This document shows positions 32,234-40,373 of a stretch of DNA of 40,373 bases, one piece after another; the first letter of the stretch is position 1; every line of letters begins with the position of its first letter. Under the pieces are notes generated by a model. The model was given only the letters and a program-made list of their open reading frames with translations, was not told the DNA's origin and made no database searches. A program made the translations under genes and the position numbers. Origin of the DNA: Curvibacter sp. (GTDB lineage: Bacteria; Pseudomonadota; Gammaproteobacteria; Burkholderiales; Burkholderiaceae_C); NCBI GenBank assembly GCA_019233055.1, contig JAFAMV010000013.1:1-40373 (forward strand). Direction: 5' to 3'.

Positions 32234-33547
32234 TCAGGCGCAGCAGGCCGCGTAGGAGATGCCGCCCTTGCCCGAGCGCTTGGCCTGGTACATGGCCTGA
32301 TCGGCGCGCTGGACGAGGTCGTCGACCGTTCCTTCGGCATTCGTGTGCACCGCCACGCCCACGCTCACCCCGAGTTGCAGGGCCCCTTGCGGCAGTTGGA
32401 AGGGGTCCTCGAAGGCCGCCAGGATGCGCCCGAGGATCAGTTCGACCGCCGGATCGGACACATCCTCGTCGAGCAGCACCACGAACTCATCGCCGCCGAG
32501 CCGCGCCAGGGTGTCGGTCTGGCGCACGGCCGCGCGCAGACGGCGCGCCACCAGACGCAACACGTCGTCACCGGCGCTGTGCCCCAGGCGGTCATTCACC
32601 GCCTTGAAACCGTCCAGGTCGAGGAACAGCAACACCAGACGGCCTCCGCGCCGACGCACCGAATCGAGGGCCTCGTCCATGCGGCCCATCAGGGCCCGGC
32701 GATTCACCAGCCCGGTGAGCGAATCATGGCGCGCCAGGTGCCACAGCTGCTCGGTGGCCCGCACCCGATCGGTCACATCCTCGATCTGCGACAGGATCGA
32801 GACCGTTTCGCCGTCTTCATTGGTCAGGGCCGAATTGAACCAGACGCTGTGGAACAGGGTGCCGTCCGGGTGCCAGTGGGTGGCCTCGGCGCGGTTCTGC
32901 AATTCCTGCCCGCTCTGCAGGCGCCACAGGGCGTCCCGCAAGGCGCCCGACCCTGGCGACAAGCCCGGCAGCTCCAGCACCGGCTGCCCCTGCAGACGCT
33001 CGCCCTCCCAGCCGAACCAGCGGGTCGCCCGACTCGAGCAATGCACCAGGCCCAGCCGGGCGTCCATCTCCACCACGGCCAGCGGACTGTTCTCCATGTG
33101 GGAGCTCAGCTTCTGGTTGGCCGCCCGCAGGGCGTCGTTCACCGGCACCGGCTCGGGCAAGGGACGCCCCGAACAGATCACCCCGAGCACCCGGGCCTGC
33201 GCATCCCGCCAAGGCTCCAGACGCACCGCATGCTGTCGGCCGCCCCCATCGACCGCCTGCGGCGCCCATTGGAATTCCAGGGTTTCGCCGGCCAGCGCTC
33301 GCACAAAGCACCCGCTCCAATCCTCCAGCCCCGCCGCCCGCTGCAGCGCCGGCGCATGGCGACCGCACAGATCGGCCGGCCGCGCCTGGAACCAGCCGGC
33401 ACAGGCCGGGTTCACGTAGCGGATCCGGAACTCGCTGTCGAGCAACGCGACCGCACAGCCTTGGTGGCCGGTCAGCACATCCAGAACCCCTTGGTCCAAC
33501 CACGCCGGGCTCAGGGGCAGAGGGCAATCGCATTCGCTCGGCGACAT
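32234..33547 (-). CDS. PAS-PAS-GGDEF diguanylate cyclase
   Basis: The 437-residue protein makes the second messenger cyclic di-GMP from two GTP. Two PAS-type sensor regions (about 20-130 and 150-265) are followed by a GGDEF domain (about 275-437). The active site GGDEF is intact in ARLGGDEFVVLL, and RQTD five residues upstream is a complete inhibitory I-site (RxxD), implying product feedback. No transmembrane segment or signal peptide is seen, so it senses a cytoplasmic cue. ATG 33547 has a GAGGA about 10 nt upstream. It is divergent from the dihaem peroxidase-like gene, and no c-di-GMP phosphodiesterase is nearby. Confidence 0.93.
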   Translation of the reverse strand: MSPSECDCPLPLSPAWLDQGVLDVLTGHQGCAVALLDSEFRIRYVNPACAGWFQARPADLCGRHAPALQRAAGLEDWSGCFVRALAGETLEFQWAPQAVDGGGRQHAVRLEPWRDAQARVLGVICSGRPLPEPVPVNDALRAANQKLSSHMENSPLAVVEMDARLGLVHCSSRATRWFGWEGERLQGQPVLELPGLSPGSGALRDALWRLQSGQELQNRAEATHWHPDGTLFHSVWFNSALTNEDGETVSILSQIEDVTDRVRATEQLWHLARHDSLTGLVNRRALMGRMDEALDSVRRRGGRLVLLFLDLDGFKAVNDRLGHSAGDDVLRLVARRLRAAVRQTDTLARLGGDEFVVLLDEDVSDPAVELILGRILAAFEDPFQLPQGALQLGVSVGVAVHTNAEGTVDDLVQRADQAMYQAKRSGKGGISYAACCA

Positions 33548-33704
33548 GGCGGAAGATTCCTCAAAATCCGATAACTTGCACGATCCAGACAAAACAGCAC
33601 TGCAAGAACATGTCAACGTTCGCGGGGCAGGCGACACCCCGGCATGCAGGAAGTGGCGAAGGTTACCTGCAATCCCGCCCCCTGTGTCAGACGTGTAAGG
33701 CAGT

Positions 33705-33733
33705 GAAATGAAGCCCGGGGTTCTTCATATTTC
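33705..33733. promoter_or_regulatory. Inverted repeat in the divergent gap before the dihaem lipoprotein gene
   Basis: GAAATGAAG (33705-33713) and CTTCATATTTC (33723-33733) are inverted copies with a single extra A. They flank CCCGGGGTT and lie about 55-80 bp before ATG 33786 in an AT-rich stretch. An operator for the downstream operon is plausible. The remainder of the 238-bp gap (33548-33785) shows no gene. Confidence 0.45.
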
Positions 33734-33785
33734 GTCCAGATTCACCCACTAGATTGCGGGGCATTCCTGTTTGGACGGAGGTCCC

Positions 33786-35084
33786 ATGCACGGCACGACG
33801 ACAAGCCATCGCCCCCGCTGGCCACAGCGCTCCCACCCCCTCGGGGCCCTCACCCTGGCCGCCCTGCTCGCCTTGCTGAGCGGCTGCGGCGGCGGTGGCG
33901 CAGACGGCAGCCCAGCCACCACCCCCTCGGCGCTGGCCGCCAAGGCCGCAACCGTGGCCACGGCGGCCACGCCCCCGGCCCCGCCTGCCGCGCTGGCCCA
34001 GCTGGGGCAGCAGATCTTCAACGACCCCAGCCTGTCGGTGCCGCCGGGAACCGCCTGTGCGGCCTGCCACCAGGCCGCACAGGGAGGCGCCGACAACCAC
34101 GGTTCGACCATCGGCGTGGCGCTGGGCAGCCTGCCCACCTCGCTGGGCCTGCGCAACTCCCTGATGAATGCCTACAGCGCCACCACGCCGGCATTCGGCT
34201 TCGTCACCCCGCCGGGGCGCCCGCTGGCCGCCCATGGCGGCCTGTTCTGGGATGGCCGCGCCGACACCCTGGCCGCCCAGGCCCTGCTGCCGCTGCTCAA
34301 CCCGCTGGAGATGAACAACCCGAGCGCCGCAGCGGTGGTCGCCAAGGTCGCGTCCGCCTCCTACGCCGCAGCCTTCCAGAAGCAGTTCGGCCCGGCTGTG
34401 TTCAACGACACAACCCAGGCCTTCAATGACGTCGGACTGGCCTTGCAGGCCTTCGAGCAGACCGCCGCCCTGCAACCCTTCAGCTCCAAATTCGACGCGG
34501 TGATCACCGGCAAGGCCAGCTTCAGCGCCGCCGAACAGCGGGGCCTGGCCCTGTTCACCGACCCGCAGGGCGTCAATTGCGCGGGCTGCCACAAGCTCAA
34601 CCTGAACTCGGGCAATCCGGCCGATTCGCTGTTCACCGACTTCACCTACATGGCCACCGGCATCCCGCGCAACACCGCCATCCCGGACAACGCGGTCGCC
34701 GGCTTCTACGACCTGGGCCTGTGCGGACCGTCGCGCACCAGCTTCACCCCTCCGGCCGGCGTCAGCACCAGCCAGTTCTGCGGCATGTTCCGCATGCCGT
34801 CGCTGCGCAATGTCGCGCTGCGCCAACGCTTCATGCACAACGGCTTCTTCAGCAGCCTGAGCGACGTGGTCAGCTTCTACTCGACCCGGGTCAGCAACCC
34901 CCAGCATTGGTACGGTGCCAACGGCATCCCCAACGACCTGCCCGCCGCCTACCTCGGCAACCTGCAGACCACGATCGCCCCCTTCAACCGGCGCCCGGGC
35001 CAGGGCCCGGTGCTGACCGCCGCCCAGATCAGCGACCTGGTGACCTTCCTCGGCACGCTCAGCGACGGTTACACCCCGCCCTGA
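33786..35084 (+). CDS. Dihaem cytochrome c peroxidase/MauG-family lipoprotein
   Basis: The 432-residue protein has a lipoprotein signal with lipobox LSGC (Cys34), a Gly/Ala/Pro/Thr-rich linker, and two c-type haem sites: CAACH (91-95) and CAGCH (265-269). Family blocks include GGLFWDGRAD, NPLEMNN, and RMPSLRNVALRQRFMHNGFF near the C-terminus. Members reduce hydrogen peroxide (CcpA) or oxidise protein residues (MauG). The position of the second group of ligands suggests a normal dihaem fold, but which activity it has is not clear. GGAGGT lies only 3 nt before ATG 33786. A histidine kinase follows 28 bp downstream, so an operon is likely. Confidence 0.9.
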   Translation: MHGTTTSHRPRWPQRSHPLGALTLAALLALLSGCGGGGADGSPATTPSALAAKAATVATAATPPAPPAALAQLGQQIFNDPSLSVPPGTACAACHQAAQGGADNHGSTIGVALGSLPTSLGLRNSLMNAYSATTPAFGFVTPPGRPLAAHGGLFWDGRADTLAAQALLPLLNPLEMNNPSAAAVVAKVASASYAAAFQKQFGPAVFNDTTQAFNDVGLALQAFEQTAALQPFSSKFDAVITGKASFSAAEQRGLALFTDPQGVNCAGCHKLNLNSGNPADSLFTDFTYMATGIPRNTAIPDNAVAGFYDLGLCGPSRTSFTPPAGVSTSQFCGMFRMPSLRNVALRQRFMHNGFFSSLSDVVSFYSTRVSNPQHWYGANGIPNDLPAAYLGNLQTTIAPFNRRPGQGPVLTAAQISDLVTFLGTLSDGYTPP

Positions 35085-35111
35085 AGCCGTTAGAGCCGTT
35101 ACAGCCGTTAC
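35085..35111 (+). repeat. Three tandem 9-bp repeats AGCCGTTAN before the histidine kinase
   Basis: AGCCGTTAG, AGCCGTTAC and AGCCGTTAC fill 35085-35111 exactly, between the stop of the dihaem gene (35082-35084) and ATG 35113. No Shine-Dalgarno is visible in the repeats. Confidence 0.9.
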
Positions 35112-35112
35112 C

Positions 35113-36633
35113 ATGGCAGGCCAGCTTCTGCACAACCCGATGCGACTTGGACTTGCCTCCCAACTGGCCCTTCTGCTGAGCGCCGCCGTGGTGGCCAGCA
35201 CCCTCAGCCTGGGCGGCCTGATCGCCTGGAGCCTGCGCAACGGCTTTGCCGACTACATGCGGGCCCGCGAAGAACAATCGCTCGACCAGTTCGTGGCGCT
35301 GATCGAACGCCGCGCCCGCTCGGACCCGGACCTCGGCTGGCTGCGCGGCCATCGGGAAGCCATGCGTGCCCTGGTCGACGAGCACGACGCGGCCGTCGAT
35401 GGCCGCAGGCCGCCTCCGCCCCCCTGGCGCGAGGAGCCCGGTGCCGACACGCCACCGCCCCCCCTGCCGGCAGGCGCCGCGCCGCCCCCGCCAAGACCGG
35501 AGGCGCCAGCGCCGCCGCCGCCACCGCCGCCGCCACGGGCAGGCACCCTCGCCGGCCGGGTCCAGATCTTCGACCGCCACCACCAATGGGTGGCGGGCCG
35601 GCCGCCCAATCCCGGCGATACCGTCATCACCCACGAGATCAAGGTGGACGGCGAGGTGGTCGGCTATACCAGCCTGAACCTGAGGCCGGAGCCCGGCAAC
35701 GCGGACAGCGCCTTCCTGCATCGCCAGTACGCCCGGCTGGCCTGGCTGACCGGCGCCATCCTGTGTCTGACCCTGCTGCTGTCCCTCGGCCTGGCCCGGC
35801 GCTGGAGCCGGCCGCTGCAGGCCGTCCAGAGCGCGGCCCGACGGATCGCCCGGGGCGACTTCAACGTCCGCGTGCAGCCCCAGGGAGCGACCGAGATCGC
35901 CGCCCTGATGGCCGACATGAACACCATGGCCCAGACCCTGGCCCACCAGGAGGCCTCGCGCCGCAGCTGGATCGCCCAGGTCTCGCACGAGCTGCGCACC
36001 CCCCTGGCGGTGCTGCAGGGCGAACTCGAATCGATCGAGGACGGGGTGCGCGAGGCGACGCCCCAGGTGGTCGCGAACCTGCGCGAAGAGGTGCTGCAAC
36101 TGGGCCGCCTGGTCAACGATCTGCACACCCTGGCCCTGGCCGACATGGGAGAACTCAAATGCGTGCTGCGCGACGGCGACGCCGGCGAGGCGCTGCTGCG
36201 CTGCGCCCAACGCTTCGAGCTCCAGGCCCGGCGCAAGGGCCTGCACCTGGAGCTGCCGGCATCAGGCCCGCCGCTGGCGGCCCATTGGGACTTCGGGCGC
36301 ATCGACCAGATGCTGGGCAACCTGCTCGAAAACAGCCTGCGCTACACCCATGCCCCGGGGGTGGTGCGTGTCGGCTGGCAGGCCAGCGCGCTGGGCTTGC
36401 GCCTGTGCGTGGAAGACAGCCCACCCGGCGTGCAGCCCGAGCAATGGCCCCGCCTGTTCGACCCCCTCTACCGCACCGACGCGGCGCGTCAGCGCCAGGG
36501 ATCGGCCGGCAGCGGCCTCGGGCTGGCCATCGCCCGGGCCATCGCCCTGGCGCACCGAGGCCGCATCACGGCCGGCGCCAGCCCCCTGGGCGGCCTGTCG
36601 GTGGTGGTGGAACTGCCACTCGACCCCGGCTGA
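35113..36633 (+). CDS. BaeS-like sensor histidine kinase with proline-rich periplasmic segment
   Basis: The 506-residue inner-membrane kinase has TM1 (about 15-40), a periplasmic region (41-205), TM2 (207-228), a HAMP domain (229-282), the H-box QVSHELRTPLAV (phospho-acceptor His292), an N-box (MLGNLLENSLRYT) and G boxes (VEDSPPGV, GSGLGLAIARAI). The architecture resembles BaeS. The striking part is residues 100-141, a low-complexity stretch mostly of proline, which interrupts the sensor domain. The start may be ATG 35113 or ATG 35140 (MRLGLASQLA); neither has a Shine-Dalgarno. The response regulator gene begins 19 bp downstream. Confidence 0.93.
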   Translation: MAGQLLHNPMRLGLASQLALLLSAAVVASTLSLGGLIAWSLRNGFADYMRAREEQSLDQFVALIERRARSDPDLGWLRGHREAMRALVDEHDAAVDGRRPPPPPWREEPGADTPPPPLPAGAAPPPPRPEAPAPPPPPPPPRAGTLAGRVQIFDRHHQWVAGRPPNPGDTVITHEIKVDGEVVGYTSLNLRPEPGNADSAFLHRQYARLAWLTGAILCLTLLLSLGLARRWSRPLQAVQSAARRIARGDFNVRVQPQGATEIAALMADMNTMAQTLAHQEASRRSWIAQVSHELRTPLAVLQGELESIEDGVREATPQVVANLREEVLQLGRLVNDLHTLALADMGELKCVLRDGDAGEALLRCAQRFELQARRKGLHLELPASGPPLAAHWDFGRIDQMLGNLLENSLRYTHAPGVVRVGWQASALGLRLCVEDSPPGVQPEQWPRLFDPLYRTDAARQRQGSAGSGLGLAIARAIALAHRGRITAGASPLGGLSVVVELPLDPG

Positions 36634-36652
36634 CCCCTCCTCCCCCCGCCCC

Positions 36653-37354
36653 ATGAACCCACCCACGCGCACCATCCTGATCGTCGAGGACGACGCCAAG
36701 ATCGCCGACATGCTGTCCAACTACCTGACGGCCCAGGGTTTCGCCGTCGAGTGGCTGGCCGACGGCCTCGAGGTCTGCCGACAGGTCCGCGAACGACCGC
36801 CCGCCGCCGTGCTGCTGGACCTGATGCTGCCCGGTCAGGACGGGCTGTCGGTGTGCCGCGACCTGCGCCGCTTCTCCGATCTGCCCATCATGATGCTGAC
36901 CGCCCGCATCGACGAGATCGACCGCCTGGTCGGCCTGGAGACCGGCGCCGACGACTACATCTGCAAGCCCTTCAGCCCCCGCGAGGTGGTGGCCCGGCTC
37001 CACGCCCTGCTGCGCCGGGCCGAAGGCCGGCTGATGCGGCCGCCGGCCTCCGAGGGCGGCTTTTCGGTGGACGAAGCGGGCATGCAGGTGCGCTGGGCCG
37101 GCCAGCCGCTGGGCCTGACCCCGGTGGAGTTCCGGCTTCTGCGCCTGCTTCTGTCGCGCCCCGGCCAGGTCTTCGAACGATCACGTCTGCTGGACGAACT
37201 GCACAGCGACAGCCGCGACGTCAGCGACCGCGTGATCGACAGCCACATCAAGAACCTGCGACGCAAGATCGACCGCTGCCGCCCCGAAGGCTCGGGCATC
37301 GTGTCGGTCTACGGCGTGGGCTACCGCATGGAGCTGCCCACCGGGCCGGCCTGA
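36653..37354 (+). CDS. OmpR/BaeR-type response regulator
   Basis: The 233-residue protein has a receiver domain with acidic pocket VEDD (11-14), phospho-acceptor Asp56 in LLDLMLPGQDG, Thr84 and Lys106 (ICKPF), then a winged-helix DNA-binding domain (about 135-228; LTPVEFRLLRLLLSRPG, SDRVIDSHIKNLRRKI, GVGYRMEL). It is the cognate partner of the kinase directly upstream, and the pair resembles BaeSR, which handles envelope stress in enterobacteria. A plausible target is the dihaem gene at the head of the same run. ATG 36653 has no clear Shine-Dalgarno, in keeping with translational coupling. Confidence 0.95.
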   Translation: MNPPTRTILIVEDDAKIADMLSNYLTAQGFAVEWLADGLEVCRQVRERPPAAVLLDLMLPGQDGLSVCRDLRRFSDLPIMMLTARIDEIDRLVGLETGADDYICKPFSPREVVARLHALLRRAEGRLMRPPASEGGFSVDEAGMQVRWAGQPLGLTPVEFRLLRLLLSRPGQVFERSRLLDELHSDSRDVSDRVIDSHIKNLRRKIDRCRPEGSGIVSVYGVGYRMELPTGPA

Positions 37355-37377
37355 CCCTGTTCCCTTCAGCACCGGGC

Positions 37378-37466
37378 ACACGCGCATCGATTACCCATTT
37401 TTTTGTCACAGATAAAACAATAATTCCAGGATTAATCAACACCCAGGTATCGAATAAAGTAAGGGC
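37378..37466 (+). promoter_or_regulatory. AT-rich leader/promoter region of the haloacid dehalogenase gene
   Basis: This is one of the most AT-rich stretches of the window. It contains a T7 run (37398-37404), TTGTCA (37403-37408) and the palindrome GATTAATC (37430-37437). A promoter for the next gene is likely, though no -10 at 16-18 bp from TTGTCA matches well. Confidence 0.4.
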
Positions 37467-38186
37467 ATGGACAAACGCCGCGCCTCGCCTCCAGCATCCC
37501 CCGCCCGACCCCGGGCGGTGCTGTTCGACGCCTACGGCACGCTGTTCGACGTCCACAGCGTGGCACTGCTGGCCGAACAGTTCTACCCCGGACAGGGGCA
37601 GGCGCTGAGCGTGGTCTGGCGCGACAAGCAGATCGAATACACCCGCCTGGTCACCACCAGCGACCAGGGGGCCCATTACCAGCCCTTCTGGGACCTCACC
37701 CGTGCCGCCCTGCGTTACGCGACGGCGCGCCTGCATCTGGAGCTGACGCCCCCGCGCGAGCAGCAGCTCATGAACCAGTACCGGGCGCTCAGCGCCTACC
37801 CGGAAAGCCGGGAGGTGCTCAAGCGCCTCCAGGAGCTGGGCGTCGTCACCGGCATCCTGTCCAACGGCGACCCGGACATGCTGGGCGTGGCGGTCCGCAG
37901 CGCCGGCCTCGACAGCTGGCTGGACCAGGTCATCAGCGTCGACCCGGTGCGCCTGTTCAAGACCCACCCGGCCTGCTATGCACTGGGGCCCGAACGCACC
38001 GGCGTGCCGGCCGCCGAGACCGTGTTCGTCAGCAGCAACGGCTGGGATGCCCTGGGCGCCACCTGGTTCGGCTACACCACGCTGTGGGTCAACCGCCACG
38101 GCCTCCCGGCCGAGCAGATCGGCCCGCCCCCGACGCGCACCGGCACCAGCCTGCGCGACGTCCTCAGCTTCTTTGCCGCGGCCTGA
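37467..38186 (+). CDS. Type II haloacid dehalogenase
   Basis: L-2-haloacid dehalogenases hydrolyse 2-haloalkanoates such as chloroacetate to 2-hydroxy acids (chloroacetate gives glycolate) through an aspartyl ester. The 239-residue protein keeps the whole catalytic set by comparison with L-DEX: nucleophile Asp21 in FDAYGTLFD, Arg52 in VWRDKQIEYTRL, Ser132-Asn133 in LSNGDPDML, Lys165 in RLFKTHPACY with Tyr171, and Ser190, Asn191 and Asp194 in FVSSNGWDA. A short extra N-terminal tail (about 15 residues) is rich in Pro and Ala. The ATG follows an AAGGGC almost directly. malate synthase G follows 51 bp downstream on the same strand. Confidence 0.93.
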   Translation: MDKRRASPPASPARPRAVLFDAYGTLFDVHSVALLAEQFYPGQGQALSVVWRDKQIEYTRLVTTSDQGAHYQPFWDLTRAALRYATARLHLELTPPREQQLMNQYRALSAYPESREVLKRLQELGVVTGILSNGDPDMLGVAVRSAGLDSWLDQVISVDPVRLFKTHPACYALGPERTGVPAAETVFVSSNGWDALGATWFGYTTLWVNRHGLPAEQIGPPPTRTGTSLRDVLSFFAAA

Positions 38187-38237
38187 CCGGCCGCCCCATC
38201 CACTCCTGATCACAACCCTTCTGACAAGGACCTCACC

Positions 38238-40373
38238 ATGACCGCACGCACCCAGATCCACGGCCTGCAAGTGGCCACCACGCTCTATCAGTTCGTCAAC
38301 GAACAGGTGCTGCCGGGCACCGGCGTGGACCCGGCGCATTTCTGGAAGGGCTTCGATGCCATCGTCTCCGACCTCGCGCCGAAGAACGTCGCCCTGCTGG
38401 CCGAGCGTGACCGGCTGCAGACCGAACTCGACACCTGGCACCGCGCCCACCCCGGCCCGATCGCCGACATGCCGGCCTACCGCGCCTTCCTGCAGCAGAT
38501 CGGCTACCTGGTGTCGCAACCCGTGGCGACCCAGGCCAGCACGGCCCATGTCGATGCCGAACTGGCCCAACAGGCCGGCCCGCAGCTGGTGGTGCCGATC
38601 CTGAACGCCCGCTACGCCCTGAACGCGGCCAACGCCCGCTGGGGCAGCCTGTACGACGCCCTGTACGGCACCGATGCCATCTCCGAAGCCGATGGCGCCG
38701 ACAAGGGCAGCGGCTACAACCCGGTGCGCGGCGCCAAGGTCATCGCCTTCGCCCGCCAGGTGCTGGACAACGCCACCCCGCTGGCCAATGGTTCGCACAA
38801 GGACGCCGTCGGCTACAGCGTGGCCAACGGCCAACTGCTGGTGAAGCTGGCCAACGGACACGACACCCCGCTGCAGAACGCCGCCCAGTTCATCGGCTAC
38901 CAGGGCGATGCCGCCAGCCCGAGCTCGGTGCTGCTCAAGCACAACGGCAACCACCTCGACCTCCAGATCAACCGCAGCACCCCGATCGGCCAGAGCGACC
39001 CCGCCGGCGTCTCCGACCTGGTGCTCGAAGCCGCGCTGTCCACCATCCTCGACCTCGAAGACTCGGTGGCCGCCGTCGACGCCGACGACAAGGTGCTGGC
39101 CTACAGCAACTGGCTCGGCATCCTGAAGGGCACGCTGACCGAAACCGTCAGCAAGGGCGGCAAGACCTTCACCCGCGGCCTCAACCCCGACCGCCTCTAC
39201 ACCGGCGCGCGGGGTGGCGAAGTCCGCCTGCACGGCCGCTCGCTGATGTTCCTGCGCAATGTGGGCCACCTGATGACCAACCCGGCCATCCTCTACGGTG
39301 AAGGCCGCGAGATCCCCGAGGGCATCATGGACGCGGTCGTCACCACCGCCATCGCGCTGCACGACCTGCAGGGCCATGGTGCCAACGGCATCCGCAACAG
39401 CCGCAGCGGCAGCGTCTACATCGTCAAGCCGAAGATGCACGGCCCGACCGAAGTGGCCTTCGCCAGCGAACTGTTCGGCCGCGTCGAACAGCTGCTGGGC
39501 CTGGCCGACAGCACCGTCAAGCTCGGCATCATGGACGAAGAGCGCCGCACCAGCGTCAACCTGAAGGCCTGCATCGCCGCCGCCGCCAGCCGCGTGGCCT
39601 TCATCAACACCGGCTTCCTCGACCGCACCGGCGACGAGATGCACACCGCCATGCTGGCCGGCCCCATGATGCGCAAGGGCGACATCAAGGGCAGCGCCTG
39701 GATCGCCGCCTACGAGCGCCGCAATGTGCTGATCGGCCTGCAGTGCGGCCTGCGCGGCCGGGCCCAGATCGGCAAGGGCATGTGGGCCATGCCCGACCTG
39801 ATGGCGGCCATGCTCGAACAGAAGATCGGCCACCCCAAGGCCGGCGCCAACACCGCCTGGGTGCCCTCGCCCACCGCCGCCACCCTGCATGCCCTGCACT
39901 ACCTGCAGGTCAATGTGGCCGAGGTCCAGGCCGGCATCGAGCAGTCCGGCCAGACCCCGGAATCCCTGATGGACGACCTGCTGAGCATCCCGGTGGTGGC
40001 CCAGGCCTCCTGGAGCGAGGCCGAGCGCCAGCAGGAACTCGACAACAACGTGCAGGGCATCCTCGGCTACGTGGTGCGCTGGGTGGACCAGGGCGTGGGC
40101 TGCTCGAAGGTGCCCGACATCCACAACGTCGGCCTGATGGAAGACCGTGCCACGCTGCGCATCAGCAGCCAGCACATCGCCAACTGGCTGCACCATGGCG
40201 TGGTGGGCGAGGCCCAGGTGCGCGAGACCTTTGCCCGCATGGCCGCCGTGGTCGACGCTCAGAACGCCGGTGACCCGCTCTACAAGAGCCTGGCCGCCCA
40301 TCCGCAGGGCGCGGCCTTCCAGGCCGCCCTCGACCTGGTCTTCAAGGGCCTGGCCCAGCCCAGCGGCTACACC
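38238..40373 (+). CDS. glcB: Malate synthase G, 3' end cut by the window
   Basis: GlcB condenses glyoxylate with acetyl-CoA to malate during growth on glycolate or other C2 compounds. 712 codons are present without a stop; E. coli GlcB has 723 residues, so only a short C-terminal piece should lie beyond 40373. Family blocks include [57 protein letters not shown] and [17 protein letters not shown], with the catalytic C-terminal part [16 protein letters not shown] lies 7 nt before the ATG. The gene runs in the same direction as the haloacid dehalogenase. Confidence 0.97.
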   Translation, partial: MTARTQIHGLQVATTLYQFVNEQVLPGTGVDPAHFWKGFDAIVSDLAPKNVALLAERDRLQTELDTWHRAHPGPIADMPAYRAFLQQIGYLVSQPVATQASTAHVDAELAQQAGPQLVVPILNARYALNAANARWGSLYDALYGTDAISEADGADKGSGYNPVRGAKVIAFARQVLDNATPLANGSHKDAVGYSVANGQLLVKLANGHDTPLQNAAQFIGYQGDAASPSSVLLKHNGNHLDLQINRSTPIGQSDPAGVSDLVLEAALSTILDLEDSVAAVDADDKVLAYSNWLGILKGTLTETVSKGGKTFTRGLNPDRLYTGARGGEVRLHGRSLMFLRNVGHLMTNPAILYGEGREIPEGIMDAVVTTAIALHDLQGHGANGIRNSRSGSVYIVKPKMHGPTEVAFASELFGRVEQLLGLADSTVKLGIMDEERRTSVNLKACIAAAASRVAFINTGFLDRTGDEMHTAMLAGPMMRKGDIKGSAWIAAYERRNVLIGLQCGLRGRAQIGKGMWAMPDLMAAMLEQKIGHPKAGANTAWVPSPTAATLHALHYLQVNVAEVQAGIEQSGQTPESLMDDLLSIPVVAQASWSEAERQQELDNNVQGILGYVVRWVDQGVGCSKVPDIHNVGLMEDRATLRISSQHIANWLHHGVVGEAQVRETFARMAAVVDAQNAGDPLYKSLAAHPQGAAFQAALDLVFKGLAQPSGYT

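Noticed and set aside
37248-40301. 1017-codon open frame on the minus strand, opposite glcB and the dehalogenase gene
   Set aside because: It mirrors two strongly supported genes. Its composition is the typical low-complexity Gly/Ala/His/Val mix of antisense frames in GC-rich DNA, and no family motif is seen.

Overview
The window is about 40.4 kb of GC-rich DNA (roughly 70% G+C by eye). It is tightly packed with chromosomal genes, and no gap exceeds 300 bp. Gene content and order point to a betaproteobacterium of the order Burkholderiales, most likely the Rubrivivax/Leptothrix/Ideonella side. Examples are tgt, rpe-apaG-Gcr-type membrane protein-thiL-pgpA-cinA, lptA-lptB-rpoN, and argS-SPOR-dsbA. 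This is an inference from gene families and order, because no rRNA gene is present. I see no tRNA, CRISPR array, prophage or insertion sequence.

Layout. (1) 49-6350: a DUF2867 protein overlapping a UbiB/ABC1-type kinase, a convergent Tat-exported sulfite-oxidase-like protein, tgt, and two tandem MscS-type channels of identical length. (2) 6433-11797: rpe facing away from a run of apaG, a Gcr-family membrane protein, thiL, pgpA and cinA. (3) 11769-16982: an epimerase-like protein divergent from a LysR regulator, an NTF2-like protein, a YecA/SEC-C protein and a membrane-anchored FMN glutamate-synthase-like enzyme. (4) 17023-18847: a Crp/Fnr-type regulator overlapping an unrecognised winged-helix protein, preceded by a 294-bp spacer unusually rich in inverted repeats. 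(5) 18848-26888, all on the minus strand: argS, SPOR protein and dsbA, then a terminator, then lptA-lptB-rpoN-rlmL-like-PIN with several 4-bp overlaps. (6) 27019-33547: a PsiF-like protein, then a GT2 glycosyltransferase, an ArnT-like transferase and a YdjC/NaxD-type deacetylase that together resemble a lipid A amino-sugar modification pathway, a DUF2214 membrane protein, a LysR regulator and a PAS-GGDEF diguanylate cyclase. (7) 33786-40373: a MauG/CcpA-type dihaem lipoprotein in line with a BaeSR-like two-component pair, a type II haloacid dehalogenase, and glcB (malate synthase G), cut by the window end.

Most genes are housekeeping. The observations most worth a second look are these. The sulfite-oxidase-like protein has alanine where the family has its molybdenum-ligating cysteine. 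The Crp/Fnr gene and its overlapping partner, whose C-terminus recalls AbiEi antitoxins, sit behind a structured leader whose inverted repeat contains the Shine-Dalgarno sequence and start codon. The glycosyltransferase/deacetylase/ArnT set looks like the Francisella FlmF2-NaxD-FlmK and Bordetella Lgm systems. The histidine kinase carries a long proline-rich periplasmic segment and has three 9-bp tandem repeats where its ribosome binding site should be. Several genes appear to have -10 boxes so close to the ATG that their mRNAs would be leaderless. All family assignments were made by reading sequence motifs, without database searches.
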